Shown: one piece after another, positions 1-8,588 of the stretch | Numbering within the stretch: position 1 is the first letter of the stretch | Layout of the letters: the number at the start of each line of letters is the position of its first letter | Assembly: GCF_003024515.2 (NCBI RefSeq) | Contig: NZ_PYIX02000013.1 | Span: 1 to 64,000, forward strand | Source of the DNA: Acinetobacter sichuanensis | GTDB taxonomy: Bacteria > Pseudomonadota > Gammaproteobacteria > Pseudomonadales > Moraxellaceae | Direction of reading: 5' to 3' | DNA: 64,000 nt | Position numbers and translations under genes: made by a program | Notes under the pieces: model-generated | Told to the model about the DNA's origin: nothing | Database searches by the model: none | What the model saw: the letters and a program-made list of their open reading frames with translations, nothing else

Positions 1-23
1 ACGTTCATTTTGAAAAATTAAAT

Positions 24-293
24 TCAATCATCTTCTGATTTTTTATATTCATCATTTGAAGCTTTTCTTTCTGCCGAAATTTGATCGAGTGTTTTGAGTT
101 GTATATTTAAATTTGGTGCTGCACTTGGTGAAATTTGATGTGTAATTTCGAGATTTCCTGAACAAGTGAAACCACATTTAAAATTACTACACTGAAAATA
201 TAGAATTCGAAATAGTGGATGAATATTTTTACTCGTTCGAATTGACATACTTGATGTGCAATGCGGACATTGATGATTACTCTTTCTCGCCAT
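24..293 (-). CDS. ogr: Ogr/Delta-family late transcription activator (zinc finger)
   Basis: Small zinc-binding protein of about 89 residues, of the type that switches on P2 late operons by binding dyads upstream of late promoters and contacting RNA polymerase alpha. Two cysteine pairs are visible in a CX2C-X22-CX4C layout, which is the spacing of P2 Ogr. The tail after them is acidic and charged. Codons at 308 (GTG), 299 and 293 could all start it; 293 (MARKSNHQC) leaves the short N-terminus usual for the family, but no strong ribosome site decides. It follows D as in P2. Candidate target dyads are at 8658, 13742 and 19727. Identity is from motif and position; no search was run. Confidence 0.88.
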   Translation of the reverse strand: MARKSNHQCPHCTSSMSIRTSKNIHPLFRILYFQCSNFKCGFTCSGNLEITHQISPSAAPNLNIQLKTLDQISAERKASNDEYKKSEDD

Positions 294-306
294 GACCATT
301 TTCAAC

Positions 307-349
307 ACAAATATTTAACCCATTATAAATAAATTGGTGAAATATTTGT
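307..349. promoter_or_regulatory. 10-bp inverted repeat between ogr and com
   Basis: ACAAATATTT at 307-316 is the exact reverse complement of AAATATTTGT at 340-349, with 23 bases between. It sits in the divergent gap between ogr (left) and com (right). It could be an operator or a promoter-overlapping site controlling both directions. The half-site orientation (ACA...TGT) is opposite to the late dyads, so it is not another Ogr site. Confidence 0.35.
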
Positions 350-403
350 TCTTTTTCTTTAGTTTTTATATCATTGCCTTGAATTTTTCCGTAGAAAAGT
401 TTT

Positions 404-607
404 ATGCACAATTTAAAATGCAAATGTTGCTTTAAGCTATTAGCAAAAATAGGCAAATATGATCAGATTGAGATTAAATGCCCACGTTGTAAAACTTTAA
501 ATGAATTTCAGAGCACCTTGAGTGCCTTACCTGAACGCCCAGAGCGTCACATCGAAACAGGTAAGATCGATGACAAACATTTCTGTAATACCGCAATACA
601 ATCCTAA
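404..607 (+). CDS. com: Com-like zinc-binding regulator
   Basis: A 67-residue protein with two CX2C knuckles (C6/C9 and C26/C29, the second as CPRC) in a short basic domain, followed by a polar tail. This is the layout of phage Mu Com, an RNA-binding protein that unmasks the start of the mom DNA-modification gene. Here the ORF overlaps the start of a DNA adenine methylase by about 38 bases, much as com overlaps mom in Mu. The inferred role is therefore translational control of the downstream methylase. The ribosome site is weak. The family is fairly clear, while the function here is inferred from arrangement. Confidence 0.75.
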   Translation: MHNLKCKCCFKLLAKIGKYDQIEIKCPRCKTLNEFQSTLSALPERPERHIETGKIDDKHFCNTAIQS

Positions 608-1392
608 AAGTCATAGCTTCTCAGGTTGGCTGGGTGGAAAATCACAATTAGCACGAACCATTATTGACATCATGCCCGAACATAAAACATATGTTGAAGT
701 ATTTGGGGGTGCAGGTTGGGTACTGTTTAAAAAAGACAGAGTCTCCTGTTGAAGTAATCAATGACATTAATAATGATCTCATCAACCTATATCGGGTGAT
801 CAAATTTCACTTTGATGCTTTTCTAAGTGAGTTTGAACATTCATTCTTTTCACGTACGTCATTTAATGAGATGAAAAAAAATAATCGTGGTTTGACTGAT
901 ATTCAACGTGCAGCCAAGTTCTATTATCTGATTCGTGCTGCATTTGGTTGTCAGTTGGATGGATCTTTTAGTTATAGTCGTGATCGTAAAAGTCGGCTAA
1001 AACTGGGCCAAGATCTGCGTAAGCATCTACAGTCGATTCATGATCGTTTGCAAAATGTTGTCATTGAAAATGCCAGTTATGATTATATGCTTAAACGTGT
1101 CGATGGTCCTGATACATTATTCTATTTAGATCCACCCTACTGGGACTGTGAAAATGTCTATGGCAAAGGAATTTGGTCAAAACAAGACTTTTATGATTTG
1201 AAAGATTATCTAGATAAAATTCAGGGTAAATTTATTTTAAGTTTGAATGACACACCTGAAGTTCGAGAGCTTTTTAAAGACTATAATATTCAACATAAGA
1301 AAATACGTTGGTCTGTCAATAATAAAGCAGCACATGAAGAACATAATGGGAATGAGTTAATTATTACCAATTATGTTCTCAATGAAAATTAA
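570..1392 (+). pseudogene. dam: DNA adenine methylase (Dam/D12 class), frameshifted
   Basis: N6-adenine methyltransferase of about 273 residues when restored. Motifs are intact on both sides of the break: the SAM-binding GWLGGK near the start, FGGAG (motif I) and the catalytic DPPY at about residue 190. The N-terminal part starts at ATG 570 and runs into a stop at 750-752. The rest is one base out of step. Removing one A from the run at 729-734 joins them smoothly as ...LFKKTESPVEV. The start lies inside com. The likely role is protecting phage DNA from host restriction. As written the gene is disrupted; a sequencing error, slippage-based phase variation or transcriptional slippage at A6 could each explain it. 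Confidence 0.85.
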
Positions 1393-1414
1393 TTCCTACT
1401 GAATTTAAAATATG

Positions 1415-1448
1415 AAAGGGTCATATTTTAAATTTGACCCTTTTTTTT
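1415..1448. terminator. Bidirectional terminator between dam and D
   Basis: AAAGGGTCA (1415-1423) pairs with TGACCCTTT (1435-1443) around an 11-base loop, followed by a T run on the plus strand and with A-rich sequence before it. It separates the convergent dam (plus) and D (minus) genes and can end both transcripts. Confidence 0.8.
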
Positions 1449-2949
1449 AATTATCAGCTTTTACTTGCTGTAACATATCTTTTTTTGCATTCAAACGTGG
1501 ATATTCACGATCTAATGCTTTTTGAGCAGCTAGTTTTGTTTTATAAACTCTATCTAAAATTTTGACATTTGATTGATCCCCAATCGTCAAAATCTGTCGT
1601 TTTGTACTACCTTTATTTGTATAAAATGTTTTTAATCCCGTATAGGGTTTAATTTCTAGTTCGTTGTGTGCTGTGAACTTACCCGTTTCAACATCTAATA
1701 ATGCGTATTCACGGTCTAAACGAGCCTGTGCTCCATCTTTTGTTTTATATAAATATGTGAAATGTTTAGGGTTGGATTGATCACCTTTTGTAAGCTTTTC
1801 AGCTTTACTACCATTTTGATAATAAACAACAACTCCTGTCCATTTTTTATCTTTTTCTACCTCAAACTGATCTTCAAATAATTCTGAAACATCATCTGAG
1901 TCTGGAGTAAATACTTCTAATTCTAGATCCGTTGTATAACCACTATCTGCATGTAGTTTATGTACAACTTTTGTCCCTAGCCAATGGATTTCATCAATTT
2001 CTGCTTTTAACCCCCAAAATAAAAAAGTCATTTCAGGAACAAGATCAGGTTCACCATATGCAAGACTATAACTAAAAGAAAATGCTGATCTTTTAAGTTT
2101 ATTCAGTTCTGCTTTAGCTGCTAATGTAGCAGACTGTTTATCCTGGTACACATGACGTAAAGTTTTGATATTTTGATTACTCGCATCCCCATATTTAACT
2201 TCAAGTTTTTTTGCTAAAGTTGCATCATAATAAAAAGCTTGTACTGCAGATATATCATCCCCACCTGTTACATCAGACCAATAATGTCCGTCCCCTTTAT
2301 TTCTTGTAATATAATAGGGCTCAAACTCTTGACCTGAAATTGTTTGCCCCTTACCCATTGGCATAAATAATAAAGTACCATTTTTAACAGTTGTCAATGC
2401 GTCATGCTCATCTGCTAAACGTGTCAGTAAATTTGCATCTGATTCATTTTGTACCAAGTGAACCACTTTATGTTGCGCTAAATCTTCATGCACCATCACA
2501 TCTAAGTTATGTGCTAAAGCAATCGTTTCAATGATTGCTTGTAGTGTTACATCACTAAAACTACGTTCTTTTTTTTGTTTTAATGATGTTTTTAAATCTG
2601 CTGAAGTAGCTTGAATTGTTAATGTGTCAGGTGCTCCAGAATAGTTTCTTTCTTTGACTAAGTATTTGCCTTTGTAAACTAAGCCTGTATTACTCCATCC
2701 AATCCATGCTTCAATTTCAGCTTCTTTAGGTGGAATTTCAAGTAAACCATCATAATCAGATAGTTCTATTTCAATTGAATCTGCCTCTAGACCTCTATTA
2801 TCCGTAATAGTCATACTAAGTAAACGGTTTTGCAAAGGTGTACCAATATCTGTTCCATTCACGACCAAACGATAAATTGGTTTTGGATAACTATCTAGGG
2901 CATCGGCAACACCATTTTTTACACCTTTTGCTGTTTCAATAAAGTTCAT
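1447..2949 (-). CDS. D: Tail protein gpD (late control D family)
   Basis: Baseplate/tail hub protein of the P2 gpD family (historically late control gene D), which forms the hub at the tail tip. The first 360 residues carry the family body. The protein is 500 residues, longer than P2 D (about 390), because of a C-terminal extension that contains an internal duplication. GDQSN...YKTK...LDREY occurs at about residues 389-415 and again at 458-483, a period of about 69. Its ATG overlaps the stop of U by four bases, the usual U-D coupling. It is the last gene of the FI operon and stops at a strong terminator. Confidence 0.92.
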   Translation of the reverse strand: MNFIETAKGVKNGVADALDSYPKPIYRLVVNGTDIGTPLQNRLLSMTITDNRGLEADSIEIELSDYDGLLEIPPKEAEIEAWIGWSNTGLVYKGKYLVKERNYSGAPDTLTIQATSADLKTSLKQKKERSFSDVTLQAIIETIALAHNLDVMVHEDLAQHKVVHLVQNESDANLLTRLADEHDALTTVKNGTLLFMPMGKGQTISGQEFEPYYITRNKGDGHYWSDVTGGDDISAVQAFYYDATLAKKLEVKYGDASNQNIKTLRHVYQDKQSATLAAKAELNKLKRSAFSFSYSLAYGEPDLVPEMTFLFWGLKAEIDEIHWLGTKVVHKLHADSGYTTDLELEVFTPDSDDVSELFEDQFEVEKDKKWTGVVVYYQNGSKAEKLTKGDQSNPKHFTYLYKTKDGAQARLDREYALLDVETGKFTAHNELEIKPYTGLKTFYTNKGSTKRQILTIGDQSNVKILDRVYKTKLAAQKALDREYPRLNAKKDMLQQVKADN

Positions 2950-3371
2950 AGAATATTACCCACAATATTACCCAAGACATTTCCAACCAAGACACCTGCC
3001 GTTTGGGTTTTAGTCAGTTTGAGCGAAAATTCAACTAAGCGTGGTTTGCCATTTTTAAAGAAATAAGTTTGAGTTTCATCAACTGATTCAAGTACCCACA
3101 TGCCATAAATTTTTCCACTTCCTCCAATCAATGGGAATGATTTTCCTGTATCTCCCATTAACCGCAGAGCAGTTAATGAGAGCTGTGAACCAAACTCTGG
3201 AACAATAGATCCATCTAAAGTAATACTATCCTCACCTTTACCTGTATATTGATATGCAGGGGATGTTCCAAATCGACTGTTGTTTGCATGATTCCATGAA
3301 GTACTACGCTGCAAACTTTGATATGTTGCTGTGGGTATTGAAAAAACAAACATACCGAAGATCATCATCAT
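2946..3371 (-). CDS. U: Tail protein gpU
   Basis: A 141-residue P2 gpU-type tail protein, involved in completing the tail at its head-proximal end. The N-terminus (MMMIFGMFVF) followed by a region rich in aromatic and polar residues matches the family, and the length is in the usual 130-160 range. It lies between tape measure T (12 bases upstream) and D (four-base overlap), as in P2. Other in-frame Met codons at the start make the exact first residue uncertain by one or two. Confidence 0.9.
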   Translation of the reverse strand: MMMIFGMFVFSIPTATYQSLQRSTSWNHANNSRFGTSPAYQYTGKGEDSITLDGSIVPEFGSQLSLTALRLMGDTGKSFPLIGGSGKIYGMWVLESVDETQTYFFKNGKPRLVEFSLKLTKTQTAGVLVGNVLGNIVGNIL

Positions 3372-3382
3372 TATTATTTTTC

Positions 3383-6304
3383 CTATTCAAAATCTTTAAA
3401 ACTGCTACGAATACGGGCTTGTTTTTGTTGATCCCGTTTACTCATGATTTTTTCAATCATATTTTGCAGTTCTTGGATATTTTGTCCGGGTTGTGCGTGA
3501 ATGTGCATAGTGATGGTGTCACCTGCAATAGTGATACCTTGCCTTGGTGAACTTGGACTGAGCAAAGCAGGAGCTTTCGGTCTAATCTTTTCCAATGCAG
3601 GAGCAACATCAATTTTTTGAATTGCAGCAGCTGCATTTGGGTTAAATACTTCAAGTACTTTGACAAATTTATCTTTGAGACCAGGGAATCCAGTTTCCAA
3701 ACCTACGCCAATTCCGCTCATGATATGCCCACCCATTGCTGCCATCACTCGTGAAGGACTATGGATATCCATTTTCTGTTTCATAAAACTTGGCATATAT
3801 GCATTAATTGTTCCCCACAGTCCTTTTAATTTTTCAAATCCAGTTTTGATCCCCTCAATCAATCCATCAATAATATTTGAACCAAGATATTTCATGCGGT
3901 TATAGAGACTAGATAAAAAACCAAATACCGCATTAAATGCATTTGTTATATAAGGCAAAATAGGGAGTGATGAAAAGATATTACAAATGCCCTGCCATGC
4001 TAATAAAACAATAGTTTTAATGCTGTTCCAAATACTGAACACCACATTTTTCGTTGTATTAAATCCATTGCCAACCAACAACATAATGAAGTTAACTGCT
4101 GTACTTGTTGCTGTACTGACAGATCCCCAAATCCCACTAAAAAATGCACTGATACTTGACCAATTCGCAATAATTAAACGAGGAATACCAATGATTGGCA
4201 TAAGTAGATTCAAAATCGGGTTTTCAGCGAATACTGTGTCAATACTTTGAATAATGCTTTTGATAAACATGACACCCGTATTAAATGCATTTTTCACTCC
4301 ATTCCATAGATCTATAAAAAATGCTTTGATCGGTGCCCAGTTCTTATAAATGACATAGGCTGCAACACCAATGGCTGTAATTAATAAGCCAATTGGGTTC
4401 ATCATTAATGCTCGCCCAAGCCAAATAAAGACTCGTCCTACTGTTAATAATCCTGTTTTAAGTACATTCATAATGGCAGGCGCAGCTGCAAATACTCGCG
4501 ATAAAACGGTTGCACCAGTTGCAGTACTTGCCATCATTAATCTTAGACTGAGCATGCTGAGAATTAGCGGTGAAAAAATAAATAATGCACCACCAATCGC
4601 CAATAAGCTTGTAGCAATAACAATTAAACCTGTGCCCAGAGCTTTGGCTAATGCAGGGTTCTTTTCCATCCATCCTGTAAATTTTTCTAAAGCATTAGCT
4701 GCCATGTCTAAAGCTTTGACATAAATTGGTAAAATAGTCTGACCAAAACGTAAATATGCATTATTTAGTTTTGCTTTTGTTTCTAGTTCTTGTCCTGCTG
4801 CTGTATTTCTAGCTTTATCATAAAGTTGATCAACATTATCAGCACCTGCATTCATTTTTGCACTTTTATTAATAATGTCTTGTTGTAAAAACATGTCACC
4901 AAATAAATTTGATGCAGTTCTGTTTGTAAAGATACTTCCGATTGCATCTAGTACAGCACCTTTCTCTGTAATTCCTTTTTTAGCTAAAGTTGGTAGAAGA
5001 ATTTGCTCCATCCATGCAAATTGGTCTTTTTTAAAGATGTCTGCACCTTTAATTGCTCCTACATCTAAGAATGAAATTTGACCAGACTTATCATGTTTTA
5101 ATTTACTTGGATCTTCAATTAAACCTAGTTTCAACATGTTATTTGCGGCACGCTTGGTGGTTCGACCCTGATAAATATTTTGATATGCAGACATTGCAGC
5201 AGTACCATATCTAAAACCACCCCATTCTTGAACAATGGACTCCATTTTGTAGTACAAGGCTTCATCTGAAAGCCCTTTTACAGCAATACCCCCTGTTTTA
5301 ATTGCATTCAACCATTCGCCACCTTGTACACGTCCACCAGTTGCAGTAATAACTTGTTGAATCTTATTGGCTTGATCATTAAATGTTTTTTCACTCTTTA
5401 AACCACCACGCAGCTCAATAACTTTGAGCATATCCATAAACGCACGTTCATTTTCTTCACCTTTCTCATGACCAAACATCGCTTGGTTACCAAACTTCAT
5501 TTTTGCCAATGTTGGTGCAACCATTTCAGCATGATGCAAGTCGGAAAAAATGGTCATACCATCACGGACTAAAACCATATTGTCATAAATAGATGTACCA
5601 AATGTTTTCATTCCCTGAGCGAATTTAATTGCTTGTTTACTGGTTTTTTCACCCAAACCTAATGCATGAATACGATTTCCTTCGACATCGACTCGTTTAG
5701 ATTCTTCGATCGGTTTTCGCATTGCATATAATGCCCCTGCTCCACCCATTGCTGCAGTCATACCACCCATTGCTGCAGAGCGTAAACGTCCAGATGTTCG
5801 TTCATAGTTTTGCTGCATCTGTTGCATTCGTTTTAAACGTTGTTCTTGCTCAAGCATAGATTGATTGGCTTGATTCAGTTGATTTCGTAAACGTTGCTGA
5901 TGTTCCGCCAAGCGACTGGTTGAAAGCCCTGCTTGGTTCATCTCTGTCCGCATACGTTGTAGTTCTATACGGTTTTTTTCATATTCTTCTTTGAGCTTTC
6001 GGGCTTTCGCAACAGACTTATCAAAATCACGTGTCAAATCTGCAGATGGATTTGTTTTCATCTGCTGTCGTAAGTTTTTAATATGATTTTGTAAGTCTTG
6101 AAGGGCTTTAGCTTGGTCTTGAACAGCTTTTTTTTGTTTTTGATAGCCGTCTATTTTCTTCTGTTGATCGTTAAGCGCACGGATCTCATCTCTTGTTTTT
6201 TTTAATGCCTTCGCAGCAGCATTACTGCTGCTGAGAATGGCTTTGAGTGCAGGACTTAAATTATTTTTTGAGCCAAAAATGACTTCTAATTTTAATTGCT
6301 TCAT
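3383..6304 (-). CDS. T: Tail tape measure protein gpT
   Basis: A 973-residue tape measure protein that sets tail length and is ejected at infection. The first 170 residues are a long coiled coil rich in K, Q, E and R. Several hydrophobic stretches follow at about residues 555-600 and 630-720, as is typical for the membrane-active part of tape measures. The C-terminus is charged. The ATG overlaps the TGA of the E' frame (ATGA), which couples its translation to the upstream chaperone. It is the longest phage gene, as expected for a tail of roughly P2 size. Confidence 0.93.
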   Translation of the reverse strand: MKQLKLEVIFGSKNNLSPALKAILSSSNAAAKALKKTRDEIRALNDQQKKIDGYQKQKKAVQDQAKALQDLQNHIKNLRQQMKTNPSADLTRDFDKSVAKARKLKEEYEKNRIELQRMRTEMNQAGLSTSRLAEHQQRLRNQLNQANQSMLEQEQRLKRMQQMQQNYERTSGRLRSAAMGGMTAAMGGAGALYAMRKPIEESKRVDVEGNRIHALGLGEKTSKQAIKFAQGMKTFGTSIYDNMVLVRDGMTIFSDLHHAEMVAPTLAKMKFGNQAMFGHEKGEENERAFMDMLKVIELRGGLKSEKTFNDQANKIQQVITATGGRVQGGEWLNAIKTGGIAVKGLSDEALYYKMESIVQEWGGFRYGTAAMSAYQNIYQGRTTKRAANNMLKLGLIEDPSKLKHDKSGQISFLDVGAIKGADIFKKDQFAWMEQILLPTLAKKGITEKGAVLDAIGSIFTNRTASNLFGDMFLQQDIINKSAKMNAGADNVDQLYDKARNTAAGQELETKAKLNNAYLRFGQTILPIYVKALDMAANALEKFTGWMEKNPALAKALGTGLIVIATSLLAIGGALFIFSPLILSMLSLRLMMASTATGATVLSRVFAAAPAIMNVLKTGLLTVGRVFIWLGRALMMNPIGLLITAIGVAAYVIYKNWAPIKAFFIDLWNGVKNAFNTGVMFIKSIIQSIDTVFAENPILNLLMPIIGIPRLIIANWSSISAFFSGIWGSVSTATSTAVNFIMLLVGNGFNTTKNVVFSIWNSIKTIVLLAWQGICNIFSSLPILPYITNAFNAVFGFLSSLYNRMKYLGSNIIDGLIEGIKTGFEKLKGLWGTINAYMPSFMKQKMDIHSPSRVMAAMGGHIMSGIGVGLETGFPGLKDKFVKVLEVFNPNAAAAIQKIDVAPALEKIRPKAPALLSPSSPRQGITIAGDTITMHIHAQPGQNIQELQNMIEKIMSKRDQQKQARIRSSFKDFE

Positions 6305-6420
6305 TCGGCATCTGATCCATTTCGTTCAATGGCTTTTTGATGCCATTGCATCAATTCACTGAGGGACATATCTTCAAAGGCTTGCGGTGGCCAGTGAAAA
6401 ACCACCGCAATATTTGCCAT
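6301..6420 (-). CDS. E': GpE' (E-prime) frame, 39 residues from internal ATG
   Basis: Small ORF encoding MANIAVVFHWPPQAFEDMS and ending in NGSDAE. This is the P2 GpE/E' C-terminal domain, with the HWPP motif typical of the family. In P2 it is made mainly as a fusion to gpE through a -1 ribosomal frameshift. Here the frame is open upstream of this ATG back to the slippery site at 6471-6477, so the fusion adds about 57 residues. The stop TGA overlaps the ATG of T. Whether the internal ATG is also used is unknown. Confidence 0.85.
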   Translation of the reverse strand: MANIAVVFHWPPQAFEDMSLSELMQWHQKAIERNGSDAE

Positions 6421-6428
6421 CGCATCTT

Positions 6429-6776
6429 CTACTGTTGGAGTGCAATTTCCGCACGTACTGATTTCGGTTGCAAAAAAGTAATGATTGCACCACCCATTTG
6501 GATAATGTCGACTGGATCAATGAGAGTGTCGAGCTGCTGTTTAGTTAAGGTTGGATTTGTTGTACACAAAGGCAATAACGTACAAATAGAGTTCACATCG
6601 CCATTTAAAATGTCTGCAATACGCACTTTACGCAAAGCAGTAACGGATGGTTTTCGTACCTCTACTGATTTGATTTCTACCCCTGCTAATGTAAATGGCG
6701 AATCTAAAGTCACAACTTCAATATCTGAGTCTTGTTGGATTGATTTTAAGTTTTCGATTTGTTCTGGGGTTCGCAT
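6429..6776 (-). CDS. E: Tail assembly chaperone gpE
   Basis: A 115-residue tail assembly chaperone of the P2 gpE type, which together with the frameshifted E-E' product is thought to guide tape measure packing before tube assembly. It sits between tail tube FII and tape measure T, the invariant place for these chaperones. Near its 3' end (codons for ITFLQP) lies the T-TTT-TTG slippery heptamer that leads into E'. It is preceded by a terminator-like hairpin, so it is probably expressed at a lower level than FI and FII. Confidence 0.88.
   Translation of the reverse strand: MRTPEQIENLKSIQQDSDIEVVTLDSPFTLAGVEIKSVEVRKPSVTALRKVRIADILNGDVNSICTLLPLCTTNPTLTKQQLDTLIDPVDIIQMGGAIITFLQPKSVRAEIALQQ
6471..6477 (-). 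other. Programmed -1 ribosomal frameshift site for E/E'
   Basis: On the minus strand the zero-frame codons are ACT-TTT-TTG, giving the heptamer T-TTT-TTG, the same slippery sequence known from P2 E/E'. After a -1 slip the frame is free of stops through to the E' stop at 6301, and it joins the HWPP-containing domain. The zero frame ends 11 codons later at TAG. Both the sequence and the position fit the established mechanism. Confidence 0.9.
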
Positions 6777-6813
6777 CGCAAATTCCTTTAATTAAGTTTT
6801 AAAAATAGAATGT

Positions 6814-6847
6814 AAAAAAGCCTTCTGCAGTACTTAACTACAGAAGG
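6814..6847 (-). terminator. Terminator-like hairpin between FII and E
   Basis: CCTTCTG (6821-6827) pairs with CAGAAGG (6841-6847) around a 13-base loop. In the direction of transcription the stem is followed by C and then a run of T (A at 6814-6819). It lies within the FI-D operon, so it probably acts as a partial terminator. That would lower expression of E, T, U and D relative to the abundant sheath and tube proteins. Confidence 0.65.
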
Positions 6848-6856
6848 ATAGGAAAA

Positions 6857-7372
6857 CTAAAGACCAATGTTGGCGCGATGTTTTTCGAGTAAATCGACAC
6901 CGTTGACCTTTTCGATCATGTTTGGAATATCAATTTCTACAACAACAATGTTGTCGATCGTCAATTTGTAATATGACCAAATTGTTTTAATCGTTTTTTC
7001 AGTGTCATCACCTGGTTTTTGATTACCAAAATCAATTTCTTCATGACGACCACGCAATGAAATTTCGAGTGAGCTGGTTTCACCTGTATCATCACGTTGA
7101 TATGAACCTGCAAAACGTAAACCAATGGCATCAACCGTTGCTGCACCCCATTGGCTCAGAACCAATGGATCAATACCACCTAATTTCCAAGTGAACTCTG
7201 AAATATCATCTGCAAGACCTGCGTCCCATTTGATGTTTCCATTCATACCACCGCCACGCCAGTCTTCAAACTTACGTGCGATCTTTGGAATGGTGACTTC
7301 GCCTGTTTGACCTTGGTATGAGTTACCCTCATTAAACAGGTTCATCATTTTTAATTTTTTTGGTAAAGCCAT
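6857..7372 (-). CDS. FII: Major tail tube protein gpFII
   Basis: A 171-residue major tail tube protein of contractile P2-like tails; it polymerises into the inner tube around the tape measure. The opening (MALPKKLKMMNLFNEG) and the ending near VDLLEKHRANIGL are characteristic of P2 FII relatives, and the length matches P2 (172). A good AAGGA ribosome site lies 9-10 bases before the ATG. It follows FI by 37 bases in the same operon. Confidence 0.95.
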   Translation of the reverse strand: MALPKKLKMMNLFNEGNSYQGQTGEVTIPKIARKFEDWRGGGMNGNIKWDAGLADDISEFTWKLGGIDPLVLSQWGAATVDAIGLRFAGSYQRDDTGETSSLEISLRGRHEEIDFGNQKPGDDTEKTIKTIWSYYKLTIDNIVVVEIDIPNMIEKVNGVDLLEKHRANIGL

Positions 7373-7409
7373 GTGCTTTGTTCCTTATTTTTATATTTAT
7401 TTTGGCTGT

Positions 7410-8582
7410 TTAAGCAGTCATACGTGATGCAAAGTCTGCTAAGTAGCGGTCAGTGATACGTTGGCGTAAGGTTAAGTCTTCAAGCGGTGGTACTGGGGTA
7501 TAGTCATAGTCCAGTAATAAACGCCCTGATTTAAGAGATTCTTTGCTGTTTACTTCTGGATCAAACCAACATTCGCCATCAATGATGTAACCTTGATTTT
7601 TTAGACTACGGAATTTGGCGTTAATCCCTTCGACAATGTCTTTTGCAAGGCTTGGATGAAGCGGTTTATCGGCTGCCCACATGTGTCCTTCAGCCATCGT
7701 GTCAGCAAGGATCTGCGCTGTACGAGTATAGTTTTCAAAAGCAAATAATGGGTCAACTGAACAGGTACGAGAACCCCAGAAGCGAAAGCCTTCACGCTGA
7801 ATGAGTGTAGTGACTTCGTTTGAGTTTAAATAACCTGCATCTGTGTCCATGCTTTGAAGTAGCCAGAACACATCTTTTGAAATACCTGTTACACCGTTGA
7901 CAGGGATGTTTGATAAGGTTTTATGCCAACCGATTTCGTTGTCAATCTTTGCTCGTAAACCTAATGCACGTGCAGTCGCATCAAATGTTGTGGTTTTTGA
8001 TTCAACTGTGTCCCACCCCAAAAAGTCTGGCCAAATGCACATTGTCTCACGGCTGCCAATAGCATCACGATAGGCTGTCGCTTCTTCTTTTGTTTCAGCA
8101 CCAAAGCAAGAGATGTAGTTAAATGCACGGAGATTTTCAGCAATTGAACCCAAAGCCGTTGCTACTGGTGCTGTATCTAGACCAGGAACACCTAAAATAC
8201 GTGGGCGTACTTTTAGGTTTTGCTCTGCTGCTAGTAAAGCTTTCATGCCTGTATAACGACCATTTTCTACGCCACCAATAATCGCTGAGTTTTGTTCTGC
8301 TTCAGTCGTTTTTTGATCGACACGAACAATAACTGTAACAGCATTGGTCTGGTCTGCAATCGCTTCTAAAGAGCGTGCTAAAGTACCTTTTTCACCTGCT
8401 TTGTTTAATGCAGTTTTAATATCGGTGGCAAGAACTGGTGTGTTAAGTGGTAAAGCTGCTGCATCTGCATCTTCTGCAGTTGCTACTAAGCCAATAACAG
8501 AAGTTGAAACTGTGCGAATTGGGCGTGTACCTTCATTGAGTTCATAGACTCGTACACCGTGATGATATGAATCTGTAGCCAT
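7410..8582 (-). CDS. FI: Contractile tail sheath protein gpFI
   Basis: A 390-residue tail sheath protein, which forms the contractile outer tube. The start ([22 protein letters not shown]) and the C-terminal region ([15 protein letters not shown]) are typical of P2 FI. Length agrees with P2 (396). It is the first gene of the FI-FII-E-T-U-D operon. A late-promoter dyad lies 76-98 bases upstream, and an 11-bp palindrome lies directly before the ribosome site, which may modulate its expression. Confidence 0.95.
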   Translation of the reverse strand: MATDSYHHGVRVYELNEGTRPIRTVSTSVIGLVATAEDADAAALPLNTPVLATDIKTALNKAGEKGTLARSLEAIADQTNAVTVIVRVDQKTTEAEQNSAIIGGVENGRYTGMKALLAAEQNLKVRPRILGVPGLDTAPVATALGSIAENLRAFNYISCFGAETKEEATAYRDAIGSRETMCIWPDFLGWDTVESKTTTFDATARALGLRAKIDNEIGWHKTLSNIPVNGVTGISKDVFWLLQSMDTDAGYLNSNEVTTLIQREGFRFWGSRTCSVDPLFAFENYTRTAQILADTMAEGHMWAADKPLHPSLAKDIVEGINAKFRSLKNQGYIIDGECWFDPEVNSKESLKSGRLLLDYDYTPVPPLEDLTLRQRITDRYLADFASRMTA

Positions 8583-8588
8583 AATAAG

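Noticed and set aside
720-752. Dam frameshift considered as a programmed ribosomal -1 shift
   Set aside because: The downstream frame is +1 (or -2) relative to the start, not -1, so TTTAAAAAAG is not a classical -1 site; one extra A explains it more simply.
3254-6795. Several plus-strand open frames inside U, T and E
   Set aside because: They lie opposite genes in the established P2 order with good coding character, and their products look random.
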